A stretch of 64,000 bases of DNA. Source: Eutreptiella sp. 'Long Island Sound 2002' (lineage: Eukaryota > Euglenozoa > Euglenophyceae > Eutreptiales > Eutreptiaceae). The DNA is taken from contig OZ038389.1 of the NCBI GenBank assembly GCA_964036045.1, forward strand, positions 37,395,998 to 37,459,997, in the 5' to 3' direction. Shown here piece by piece: positions 43,131 through 54,264 of the stretch. The notes beneath the pieces are model-generated. The model did no database searches and was not told where the DNA came from. It saw only the letters and a program-made list of their open reading frames with translations. The translations under genes were made by a program, and so were the position numbers. Numbering within the stretch: the stretch's first letter is position 1; each line of letters opens with the position of its first letter.

Positions 43131-45996
43131 CTGGAGCACAGGGGCATGCGCGACGGCTGCATGGCCCAGGGGGGGGGGGGGGGCGAGGGGCTGTGGGGTG
43201 CGGGTGCGTGGGGGGGGGGGGGGGGCAAAGGTGAGACCAGAGCACCCGGCGTCAAGCAGAACGCCCTTTCATAGAGGTCAATGACCTCCAACGTACATGA
43301 TCGACGTACTGGGGACTGGGAGCGCCGGGGGGGAGGGGGAACTGTTGGGAAGCATTGCCCCTCGCCCAGACCACTGCGTACCGTTCCCGGCGCAATCATC
43401 ATTCACACTGCATCAGTTCTGGTGTCCCAAGGGTATGCTATGGACAATCTACACATTCATCCGCCACAAACTGCATCCATATCTACAATCAAACTTCGGA
43501 TGTGCAGCTTGAAGGATGTTGGAATGGTTCGGCATCCAGGGGGGCTGCATCCTACGTACTGTCTGTTCTGCCAACCATAGGCACCATAGTCAAGCATTTC
43601 TTCGGCTCTCTTGGTGACTGTGGTTGTCCTGTTTGTGTGTGGGACTGTGGCTGTTTAAGGAAACGTGATATGTTGCGTTATAAATTACGACTTAAATCGC
43701 TTTCGGTTTCTGGGCATGGGGACTCCTGTGCTGGCTTACCGTTACCGGGTGGGGGGGGGGTGGGCGGAAAGGCAGCCTGGGCTCCTCCACCTGACCCCCC
43801 CACCCCCTCACATCAGAAAAGTTTCCACGGGAAAAATGAAATTTATCAAAGGGGCCCGAAATTGGAGGTCGATTTTAGGTACACAAAATTTTTGGCCTCT
43901 GACCCACCCACTCATGCCCCCCCCCCCCCCCCGGGGTACAGTTGCGGTTGCCACTAAGCCATAGCCTGTCCACAAACCGTCTCCCCCAAGACCGTGAGGT
44001 CTGGTTCTCGAACACGGAGGAAGCACCAAGTTCCGGGATGACCGGTCAAGGCAATCCCCCCCCCCCCCCCCCGACGGTGGGCTGCCGGACCTGTCTCTTG
44101 CCTCACAGCCTGGCCATTCCGCGAGCACATTCCACAGCGCATTCACCGCAGGCGCCACACGGTTTGTGTGCGTGAGGCAAGCGGCAGCCGAGACCTCCAG
44201 CCCATTTCCCCGTCCAGAGCGCCTGCCGCTGCGTCTGTGCCAAGCGCTTTGCAGAGACGCAGATTCCGGAACATCGTTCATATCTCCGCGTCTCAACGCT
44301 CGGACAGGCCCGCCCCGGAGCCGCCCCCGTGGGAGCACCACTTGCCCGAGGGATTGACAAGCGACACCCACGTCACTGTGTCGGAGGCCCTCCCATGGCC
44401 GTGGCCCGGAGGGTCGCGCGCAGCGGTCGCTCGTGCCGGTGCCTGCGGCGCACCTGCATGTACCAGCCGTGGCTCACGGCACCCCCCCCCCCCCCCGCAG
44501 GGATGCATTGGAAGGGGCCAGCGCGCCCGGCCTATACCCAGCCACGGTCTCCCTGACGGCAAGTGCCAACTTCAATGGCATTTGTAACCGACAGTACCCG
44601 CCCCCGACCGCTTTGGCAACCTCCTCCCACTAACCACCTCTGGACCCGCCTCTGAGGTCCTCGAATGCATCCCCCCCCCCCCAACTAGCGCCTTTGGCAC
44701 CCTGGTGAACCGCCCGGCCGTCAGTCCCACCTGTAACCCCCTCCCCTCCCAAGCAGAAAGCTGTGGCCTGGCCGTGCGAGGGCACTCACGCAGCAGCACA
44801 TAAAACAGATGCCTGTCAGTGGCCATTCTGCTCGGGTGCCTGGGTGGAGGCCCGGGACGGTCCGGTGGCGGTGCGCACCGATGCTGACGCCTCGGAACTC
44901 CGCATCTCCTCCATCACAGCGCATTGGAGGACACCAGGAAAGTGCGGGACCCCCCGGGGGCCACAGACTCGCTGGACAGGGGCGCCCCCGGCCGGCACAG
45001 GGGCTACACGGGGGGGGGGGGGGGGGAGGGAAAGGCATACGGCCACCCCGCACAAAGATCGTGCCACACGGGGGGCGGATGTGGCATGTGCCACGATGCA
45101 CATGCGCCGTCATGCCACCGGGCGGTGCTCCGGAGCCACCGGAGCAAGAGATGGTGTACACTGTTTTTGGGGGGCGGCAGATGGTTGCTTCCCCCACACC
45201 GGAGGGGGTACCCTGCTGGGCCCCAACACGTGCCACTGGTCTGGCACACACCAATTTCAATGGTATTCACCGGACAACACTCCACTTTTGTTCTCAAGGG
45301 GGAATGTTTGCCCGGCGCATGCCCGGCGCGCTACCTTTGTATTAAGTATCGTATCTCTAGCCCCAAGTTTACCCTCACCTTGGGAAGTCCCCCAAGTAGA
45401 CCACACTAGACCGCAAACCTTCTCTGCAATGCACCTTGTATAAACCGAAATATGAGAATTCAACAACACAAAACGTCACTCCCACCATTTCCAACCACCA
45501 CCTTTGCTATCGTCATAAATTGGTTGCAAAGGATGGGCCTAATTCTTTGACACGGCGAGAAGGCACTCCCAATTGTTTGGTGAGGTGGGGGCAAAAACAG
45601 GTATGGGTGGGGAATGGTCAAAAAAAGATGCCCGGCGCGCTACCGCTCCCCCCAATGCGGGAAGAGGGGGGGGGGGGGGATGCAGTCAGGAAGCGTCAAA
45701 TCGAGTTGCGAAAGATTGCGGGAAATTGCGGGAAAGTTGCGGAAAAATTGCGGTGCCGTACCCAAACCTCCCGAAGCATCAAGGGGCAACACCTCTGCAC
45801 AGGGGACACACAGGGAACCAGCGAGCACACGAGGGGGACGAGCAAAAAGCAGTTGCAGGAAAATTGCGAGAAATTGCGGAAATTGCAGGCCTCAAGCCCC
45901 ACCCCCCCGTGCTCAATGCGATGCTCCCGCTTGTGCATACCGCCTCCCGTACCCCAGCCGGCACGGACGCACGCGCGCAGGCCGTGCACACTGCAC
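43131..45996. other. Unresolved region upstream of the placed WDR59-like exons
   Basis: Upstream exons of the WDR59-like gene (RWD, WD40) should lie from here on. Protein-like minus-strand stretches exist near 44110-44280 (ending at a possible donor GACAG|GTCCGG) and 44770-44830 (ending at a strong donor CTGC|GTGAGT), but none shows a WD40 pattern. Several G/C runs occur. No exon can be assigned with confidence. Confidence 0.3.
44498..44675 (+). repeat. MITE-like family B, copy 3
   Basis: Starts CAGGGATGCATTGGAAGG, preceded by a C run and CGCAG, and ends GAATGCATCCCCC followed by another C run. It is shorter than the other copies, with changes near the right end. Confidence 0.78.
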
Positions 45997-46301
45997 CTGC
46001 ACCGCGCCGTTCAGTTTGTAGGCGCCCACCAGCTGTCGATTGTACCCCAAGTACGCGGCGGGCACAGGAATGTGGTACACTTGGTTCTCAAACCATCGCA
46101 CGGGCTCTGGGTGGACGCAGGACGTGAGGTACGCGCCCGGGACGTCGGGCAACGACCGCGACCGGAGCCTACAAACAACACGGGCGGAGGGAGCGATGCG
46201 GTTGGAGACCCCCCGCCTCCGGGGGTCTCCCAGGAACACATAGGCCACGGTCATGGGCGTGGGCGAGTCCACTGGAACCAGCAAATCCGAAGGGGAAGGG
46301 T
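45997..46301 (-). CDS. Possible exon of unknown gene
   Basis: The acceptor CCGCCTTGCAG lies about 60 bases downstream of a C run. Just over 100 open codons follow, including PMTVAYVFLGDP and WFENQVYHIPVPAAYLGYN, then a donor CAG|GTGCAG. The frame reads as folded protein but I recognise no family. It could belong to the 5' part of the WDR59-like gene or to another gene. Confidence 0.35.
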
Positions 46302-46689
46302 CTGCAAGGCGGGCGCAGTGCGCGCGCGCAGCAGCGGCGACTGCCCAGGCGCCAGGGCCGGGGGGGGGGGGGGAGGGGCAGCGTGGCCGGGAGTGGGAGG
46401 CTCCAGACGTACGGTCTGTGGGGGAAACGTCGCAATTTCCGATGCCGGCTGGCGTTTCGAGGCCGGCAGGAGCCCATGCCGATTTGCCTGCCATTGATCT
46501 TTGAAGGAACGTTGTTGAGGGCCACCACCCAAGTACACACACACACACACACACACATGGGCCTGTGGTCAGGGCAGGACCATAAAATAAGTAAAAGTTC
46601 AAAATCAGAACACCACACGGGTCCAAAGCCCTTGAGTCTAAATTCCTTGGGGACACACACACACACAACACACACACACACGGTCAACG

Positions 46690-46885
46690 CAACAAACAGG
46701 GCACAGCAAAAGGAGGCCTGAGTGTACTAGATCTCGTCAGGTGCAAAGCAGAACAAAAGCAGCATGTCCCGCCTGCACTAGGCGCCTTTCTGCAACGTAA
46801 AGACAGGAAACATGACCCCAGGCGTCCTCCCAGAAGACGGGTACAGCCTCTGGTGTCGCCGTCCAGCCAGAGGCCTGCAGCAAAA

Positions 46886-46924
<39 letters not shown>

Positions 46925-47280
46925 GCGACTGCGAAACACAGCACACCAATAGTGGCTGAGTGTCAACCCTCGTCAGTTGGAGTCAAAGAAAAGGCATGTT
47001 CAACGCCAATAGGCGCCTTTCTGCAGGAAGCAGACGTCCAGTACCAGCTCCGAACACACACACGTTGAACGTGACAAACAGGCACTACAAAGGCGCTGAG
47101 TGCAAAGATTCTCGTCAGGCGCGCGTCATTGCAAGCCAGAAAAAGCAGTGCATGCTACGCGCTAGGCGCCTTTCTGCAGGTGCAGGAGGAGAACGTGCTC
47201 AGCAGCAGCTCGACGCAGCGTCAGCTGTGAAACGAAAATAGGCAGCACTGCTTTGCTGTTAGCAGTGCCGCAGTGAGTAT
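46690..47280 (+). repeat. Three diverged units sharing TAGGCGCCTTTCTGCA
   Basis: Each unit has CTGAGTG… then CTCGTCAG, then TAGGCGCCTTTCTGCA, and most are bordered by a CA tract. Unit lengths vary from about 140 to 240 bp. Confidence 0.6.
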
Positions 47281-47294
47281 GGTCAGATGACCCC

Positions 47295-47385
47295 AGCCCA
47301 GCCCTGTCCAGACCATCCCAGCCCAGCCCAGCCAAGCCCAGCCCAGCCCAGCCCAGCCCAGCCCAGCCCAGCCCAGCCGCGCCCA
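47295..47385 (+). repeat. CCCAG microsatellite
   Basis: Tandem CCCAG units, about fifteen with a few changes, directly before the CA tract. Confidence 0.9.
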
Positions 47386-47400
47386 GCTCACCGCTCACCG

Positions 47401-47401
<1 letters not shown>

Positions 47402-47484
<83 letters not shown>
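47402..47484 (+). repeat. (CA)n microsatellite
   Basis: About 41 uninterrupted CA dinucleotides. Shorter CA tracts lie at about 46536-46556, 46657-46681 and 46888-46922. Confidence 0.97.
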
Positions 47485-47485
<1 letters not shown>

Positions 47486-48867
47486 GCAAATTGGCCCTGC
47501 CGTCGGTCCCAGTGGGAGCATTTTGACACCACCCGCAGGACGAGATGGGCCCCGCCAAACCACATCCCCCGCCACAGCCCCCCACTCCACTGAGGCACTC
47601 GGGGCACCGACCTGCTGCTGCTGCCCCGCTCGGGGGGGGTGCAGCTCAGCGGTCTCGACGTCCAGCGCTCCAGTGACGACCGTACAGCATCGTCGTCGTC
47701 GTTGTCGGTGGACCGGCGGCCCCTGCGATAACTGTTCGGCCGCCCGGACTGAGACTGAGGCGCCACTCGGCTACACCACGGGTACTCTGTCATAGAGAGG
47801 GAGAGCAGAGCAGGCGGTCGCAGCGGGTGGAAGGGGGAAAGGGGTTGGCAGAACGGACTCGGAGAGATGAGGAAAACAAATCACCCCCTTCCGGCCGCCG
47901 TACAGGAGCCCCATACCTCACCTTCGAAGGAGCGAAGGGGCGGCTGAAGGACACCCAGAGACCCCGCCCCAATCAGACAGTGCTCGGCAGACGTGCCGAG
48001 TGGTGTCCGCCAGGCCAAAGGAGATCGGAAGGAGCGCGGGGGCTTTGAAGTCCGACATTGGACGCGCAGCTGGTCCATGCAGATCTCTTTAGGGCGACGC
48101 CGGCGGATATTACTGAGTGGGACTTGGCATGGGGCTGTTTCCTGGCAAAACGCTGTTCTGCCGGACGTGAGGCATGTCGGGTGCTCCGTTATCCCCATTC
48201 ACAGGCGACAATACAACTGTGCCCTGGATACAGCCCTTTGAACCCGGTCTTTGGCATCAAGAAAACACACTCTGTGACCCCCTACTGAGCGCGCATTGGC
48301 CCTTGATGACAGCGTCAGAAGCCGCACTGGATCCAACTGCACTGTCACAGCTACAACCACAGCACCTCTGTCTTTGTGCACCACCACCCCTCGGAACGAT
48401 CGTGGACTTTGCCCAGGCGGATGGGGGGCCCTAAGCCGCCTCAGACTGCAGGAACACCGACACTCTGTGGCTGCAGAGGCAGTGGTGTGCCACGCTTCCA
48501 TCAAGCAATTGTGGGTCCCAGCCTGTCCCCCCCCCCCACAGATGACGGCAAGGGCACCCAAACTTCAGGGGCAGGGTTGGACAAAGTCGGTGGTCACATG
48601 CAACACAATACCGCACACACGTGGAGCCCCTTGCATGTGTGCTTTCAGGAATGTCAAGTAGATGTCCACGTTCCATGAGGCGCTAGCCGGTGACAACGAG
48701 GCCCGGCAATGGTGTGGCACTGGACACCGCCCACTCACAAATATTGGTAATGGGTGTCCCGGTCACCATACCCTTTGATCATGGTCATGAGCACACTGCC
48801 GCCCAACCCGCGGATCACTCTCAGGGAAGGGCCGTGGCCCATTTCTAATACCCAGTGAAGTGCCTGA
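47485..48867. other. Region with only weak coding signs
   Basis: An ATG frame on the minus strand (from 47793 to about 47600) begins MTEYPWCSRVAPQ and has an Asp run. A plus-strand frame at 48058-48288 also looks protein-like. Neither has a recognisable family or a clear splice context, so neither is called. Confidence 0.25.
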
Positions 48868-50315
48868 TGCACGATTGCCAAGGGCACCCAAACAAGGCCA
48901 CTTTATATGGCCCTCCACACAGAAAGAGCCCTGCATTTGGAGCTGCAACCATCGCTCGAAACCCACTTGCGCAAGCACTTTGGGAGACAAGCAATCCTAG
49001 CCCCTGACAAGGGGCCCACAGCGGCGCCCAATTACCATCAGCCACACACAGAGCTGTAGTTCCACGGCATATTGCTGCTGGCCACAATCTAGGGGACCAT
49101 CATGGTGATAGATGCAAGCACCACCCCTAACGGGGTGGCCGTGGTGTTGGTTTACGAGCATAAACCCGGGCAGTACAGCGCCCATGTGGCCTTGGGGGTA
49201 GGGACCTCGCAGGAGGGTGAGGCCATGACGCTGCTCCTAGGCGCCCGTAGGCTAGCGGCATAGGAAAGCGTGTACAGGGTTGTCCAGCTCGGAGTCCGCC
49301 GTGGGAGCCATGCACACCTACCAGGAGCACGGCAGCGGGGATGGCACACCATTTTTATGCGCACACCCTGGGGGCCAACTGCCACCCCCAAGGTGGCTAT
49401 CAACATTGTGGTGACCCTGTCCCCTTGGATCTCAGACATCAACATGAGAGTGGACACCGCCACCCGAGAGGAGCCGCAGGTGGACCTCACCTCGATGCTC
49501 TGTTGCCCCTACTTTTTGGTCCCGTCGGACAAGTTTCGGGACCACTGCTAGCTGGCCCCATGGACCTGTAGGACAGGCTGCGGTCTCAGCCGGCGGTCCC
49601 GGCGAGGGTGCCGTACGAGCATCGGTGGGGCCTCAATTACAAGCGGGGCCTAGGGCTGCCGCTAGACTTGTTCACAAGTGTCAGCCAGCAGCTTGTGGCC
49701 CACCGCATGCGCAACCTCCCCACCAGGACAGTGCCGGTAGAGCACCCGGAGCACAGAAATGCAGCTGTGCATGTTGTGCTTGCTGGGTGGCGATTGCCCA
49801 CAAACGGCGCAGAACGTTGGGAGTGCCGAGTGCAGTTCCACGTGTGGAGGCCCACCTGACAACGCGTTCACGTGTGGATGGACGCTCGTCTGGGGCCAAG
49901 GGCGGCGCCAGTGCAGCGGCAGCTGTGGGACTCCGCGGTGCTCGGGCAGTGGGCAACGGCCGGCGCCACGCGCCCTCAAACGTGGCCGAAGGTGGTTCAG
50001 GGGACCAGGCGCTGCTGCAGACATCCCATTCGTCGCCACAGTGCCTGTGCAGGCAGCTCCCAGTTCAGTGCCCGCTGCCCCTGCAGGCGCTGCCCTGCCC
50101 CCTTGCGGACCACGCCGTGACGAAGGCGCCCAGTCGTGTCCCTCGCAGCCACAGCCGCAGCCGTGTACCTGGACAAACACTGGTCCTCCCTGCGCAGGAC
50201 GCACATGGAGAGAGCCGGACCACACGACATGGGGATGGAGTTCATTCCGCAGATGCTGAATGAGTCCCTGAACGTCTGGCTGGCCCACGCCAGGGCTTGC
50301 GCCGACACCATCTAA
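48868..50315 (+). pseudogene. Decayed retroelement-like coding region with RNase H-like segment
   Basis: One plus-strand frame runs from 48868 to 49548 with in-frame TAG at 49057, 49090 and 49261, ending at TAG 49549. Between 49102 and 49500 it has the layout of an RNase H domain: MVIDAST (first Asp), EGEAMTLLLGARRLA (Glu) and WISDINMRVDTATRE (last Asp). A middle catalytic Asp is not evident. Protein-like sequence then moves to a second frame (49558-49990, YEHRWGLNYKRGLGLPLDLF) and a third (about 50120-50315, with AAVYLDKHWSSLRRTHMERA), ending at TAA. This points to frameshifts, or introns, in a former retroelement gene. The type of element is not determined, and no reverse transcriptase motif is seen upstream. 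Confidence 0.42.
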
Positions 50316-50550
50316 GCCCGCTCAGGGCCTTGAGGAACGGTGGCGTGGGCCCTGCACTGGCAGGCGAAGCAACAAAGCGTTCCCAAGGGAGCTTTGAAAT
50401 GACACAGCTCAAAAGGGGGCTCTTGCCCTCCACTGCACGTGCACAGGGCTTACAGTTAGACTTTAGGGTCAAGGTTCAGGGCCCACCCGTTTTGCAGTTG
50501 ACCGTGTGCAAGGCATCCTGGCCATTTCCTCTTGGTAACAGCGCCTTTGA

Positions 50551-50737
50551 CACACCACACCACACCACACCACACCACGCCACGCCACACCACACCACAC
50601 CACACCACACCACACCCGCACCCGCACCTGCACCCGCACCCGCACCCGCACCCGCACCCGCACCCGCACCCGCACCGCACCCGCACCCGCACCGCACCGC
50701 ACCGCACCGCACCGCACCACACCACACCACACCACGC
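50551..50737 (+). repeat. CACAC / CACCCG / CACCG compound microsatellite
   Basis: CACAC pentamers pass into CACCCG hexamers, then CACCG pentamers, then back to CACAC, with no other sequence between them. Confidence 0.95.
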
Positions 50738-52235
50738 CCTGAGTACTCCCCAGCTCTACTCACGGGCTGGGTGCCGGGTGCGAAGCCCCCGACGACAGGG
50801 CCCGGGCACCACCCAAACGGGTGGTGTACTAACAGTGTCGGGTGTACGCGCGCGCCAGCGCCAAGCACCACCCCCGAGGGAGCCCGCGGCCCCCTAGTAC
50901 CGGCCGCCAGGGCCCCGGGAACGGACCAGCGATCCCTAGAGAGGACGGCTGGTACAGCCTCCCCCTCCATCTCCCCTCAACGCCTTTGCCCCACCCACAG
51001 GGCCCTCTGCCCCAACTCCATCCCACACACCCCCATGCAGCTCTCAGTGCCCCCCATGCACTACCTCCTGCAGCCGCTCCCTGCCACCTCCCCTGCCCAC
51101 TGCCCCCCCCCCCCCCACCCCCTTCTCCTGCCCTTGCCCCTTTCACAGGCTGGCAGCGCCTGTGCGGCGTGCCACCGAGGAGGCTCCAGTGCGGGGTCTT
51201 CATGGCAAGCGTCCAGGTGTGTAGGTGGAAAGGGCCCCGGAGGGTGCATGTGAGGGGCCCCCGCCCTAGCAGAGGCGCGGTGCCTGGAAACTGGCCTGGG
51301 GGTCCCGGGGCCACAGGAGCAGAGGAGCAGGTCAAAGTCGCTGCAGATGCAGTCACTTTCAGAAAGAGTCCAAAATGTGCAAGCTGGACCTGCAGACTGG
51401 TTCCGCGAGGTGGCTACTGCTCGGTGCCAGGGCTCTGCCTTGCAGGAGTGGCGAATAGGCAGATGAATCTAATATTCCGGCACGCTGGTACAGGGGTCTT
51501 GACTGAAGATACTCAGAACGCTTTCTCAGAGAGTTTGCTGAGAAGGGCCAGTGGCAACGCTGGTGTTCTCAAGATTGGTGCTGCGGGGCCGCGTCTCGGT
51601 GGCGCCCCTGTGGAGTTGTCTTTTACCAGGATTCAGAATGCCCCCCCTGGGCACCCGTCCGGCTGGACGCCCCGGTACGGGTATCCAACATCCTTTGAGG
51701 TAAGGTATAAGGCCCCCCGGCCACCACCCCGGCGCCAACACCAGGGAGGGCGTCCGGGAGGGGTAACAGCCCCCGATCCCCCAAAGGGAGCCCCAAAGGT
51801 GAGCGCACCACTGGAAGGGGCATGTCTACGGGGTAAAAAATTGCGCTGAGTAAATACCTAACGTAATAAATAGTGCCTACTGCCGTAACTAATGCTTAAC
51901 GGGTAAATGCCCCCCCCCCGGGGCCAGTTAAGTGCGCCACCCCCGGAGCCGGACTCGACCGGCCGTGCTGAGGCGAACCCAGCAATGGGTATGACAGGCC
52001 AGACCTCGTGTGCTGGTAGCCACGCCTCAGTACACTCCGTGGGCTCATAAGGCCCACGGGGGCCCCAAATACCGTTACGTTCGGGAGTTAAGCCCCGGCG
52101 GAATTTGGGGTTGTTCATGGTTAAGAGGACTCACGTTGAGTCCCTGATACTGCTACCCCGGGGTTATGACCCCTAGTACTGCCTGCCTACTGCCTTGCTG
52201 CATAGCATAGTAGGACTAGGGGTGGGGGGCCTTGA
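50738..52235. other. Region between microsatellite and tandem arrays
   Basis: A 335-codon plus-strand frame (50842-51849) is mostly proline-rich. Its part from about 51150 to 51690 follows an acceptor-like CCCCTTTCACAG and reads somewhat like protein, with no known family. A C run lies at about 51105. 51850-52235 shows no gene. Confidence 0.25.
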
Positions 52236-53825
52236 AGGATGATGGCTCCCCTCGGGCCTTGCAGGAGGCTCCGACCACCCCCTGGGCTGGACTCCCCGTC
52301 CCCCCCAGGCCGGTGCGCCCGGTTCTCTGAAGCAGATGGCCCCCCATTGGCCTTGCAGGAGGCTCCGAACACCCCGTGGGCTGGACTCCCCGTCCCCCCC
52401 AGGCCGGTGCGCCCGGTTCTCCGAAGATGATGGCCCCCCATTGGCCTTGCAGGAGGCTCCGACCACCCCCTGGGCAGGACTCCACGTCCCCCCCAGGCAG
52501 GTGCGCCCGGTTGTCTGAAGAAGATGGCCCCCCATTGGCCTTGCAGGAGGCTCCGACCACCCCCTGGGCAGGACTCCCCGTCCCCCCCAGGCCGGTGCGC
52601 CCGGTTCTCTGAAGATGATGGCCCCCCATTGGCCTTGCAGGAGGCTCCGAACACCCCCTGGGCTAAACTCCCCGTCCCCCCCAGGCAGGTGCGCCCGGTT
52701 CTCCGAAGATGATGGCCCCCCATTGGCCTTGCAGGAGGCTCCGAACACCCCCTGGGCTGGACTCCCCGTCCCCCCCAGGCCGGTGCGCCCGGTTCTCTGA
52801 AGCAGATGGCCCCCCGTTGGCCTTGCAGGAGGCTCCGAACACCCCCTGGGCTGGACTCCCCGTCCCCCCCGGGCCGGTGCGCCCGGTTCTCCGAAGATGA
52901 TGGCCCCCCATTGGCCTTGCAGGAGGCTCCGACCACCCCCTGGGCAGGACTCCCCGTCCCCCCCAGGCAGGTGCGCCCGGTTCTCTGAAGCAGATGGCCC
53001 CCCATTGGCCTTGCAGGAGGCTCCGAACACCCCCTGGGCTGGGCTCCCCATCCCCCCCAGGCAGGTGCGCCCGGTTCTCCGAAGATGATGGCCCCCCATT
53101 GGCCTTGCAGGAGGCTCCGAACACCCCCTGGGCTGGGCTCCCCGTCCCCCCCAGGCCGGTGCGCCCGGTTCTCTGAAGAAGATGGCCCCCCATTGGCCTT
53201 GCAGGAGGCTCCGAACACCCCCTGGGCTGGACTCCCCGTCCCCCCCAGGCCGGTGCGCCCAGTTCTCCGAAGATGATGGCCCCCCATTGGCCTTGCAGGA
53301 GGCTCCGAACACCCCCTGGGCAGGACTCCCCGTCCCCCCCAGGCAGGTGCGCCCGGTTCTGTGAAGAAGATGGCCCCCCATTGGCCTTACAGGAGGCTCC
53401 GAACACCCCCTGGGCTAAACTCCCCGTCCCCCCTAGGCCGGTGCGCCCGGTTCTCTGAAGAAGATGGCCCCCCATTGGCCTTGCAGGAGGCTCCGAACAC
53501 CCCCTGGGCTGGACTCCCCGTCCCCCCCAGACCGGTGCGCCCGGTTCTCCGAAGATGATGGCCCCCCATTGGCCTTGCAGGAGGCTCCGAACACCCCCTG
53601 GGCTGGACTCCCCGTCCCCCCCAGGCCGGTGCGCCCAGTTCTCCGAAGACGATGGCCCCCCATAGGCCTTGCAGGAGGCTCCGAACACCCCCTGGGCTGG
53701 GCTCCCAGTCCCCCAGGCCGGTGCGCCCGGGTCTCTGCAGATGGTGGCCCCTCGTGGGCCTTGCAGGAGGTTCCGGACACCCCCCTGGGCTGGACTCCCC
53801 GTCCCCCCCAGGCCGGTGTGCCCGG
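52236..53825 (+). repeat. 94-bp tandem array, about 17 copies
   Basis: The unit contains GATGGCCCCCCATTGGCCTTGCAGGAGG and CTCCCCGTCCCCCCCAGGC. Alternating small variants (GAAGATGATGG, GAAGCAGATGG, GAAGAAGATGG) suggest amplification of pairs. Open frames on both strands come from the repeat. Confidence 0.95.
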
Positions 53826-54264
53826 TGCTTAGACGATGCCGCCTCCCCATGGGCCCAGAGGGATACTCCGACCACCCCCTGGGCTGGACTCCCCGTCCCC
53901 CCCAGGCCGGTGTGCCCGGTGCTTAGACGATGCCGCCTCCCCATGGGTCCAGAGGGATACTCCGACCACCCGCTAGGCTGGACTCCCCGTCCCCCCCAGG
54001 CCGGTGTGCCCGGTTCTTAGACACAGCTGCCTCCCCATGGGCCCAAAAGGATACTCCGACCACCCCCTGGGCTGGACTCCCCGTCCCCCCCGGGCCGGTG
54101 TAACCGGTTTTTGGACGAAGCTGCCTCCCCATGGGCCCTGCAGGATACTCCGACCACCCCCTGGGCTGGACTCCCCGTCCCCCCCGGGCCGGTGTGCCCG
54201 GTTCTTAGACAATGCCGCCTCCCCATGGGCCCTGAAGGTTACTCCGACCACCCCCTCGGCTGGA
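53826..54264 (+). repeat. 94-bp variant array, about 5 copies
   Basis: Keeps the CCCCTGGGCTGGACTCCCCG and CCCCCAGGCCGGTG half but replaces the other half with CTTAGACGATGCCGCCTCCCCATGGG-like sequence. The period is still 94 bp. Confidence 0.9.

Noticed and set aside
50842-51849. 335-codon plus-strand frame
   Set aside because: The first half is proline-rich low-complexity sequence. Only a part looks protein-like and no family fits, so it is noted but not called as a gene.
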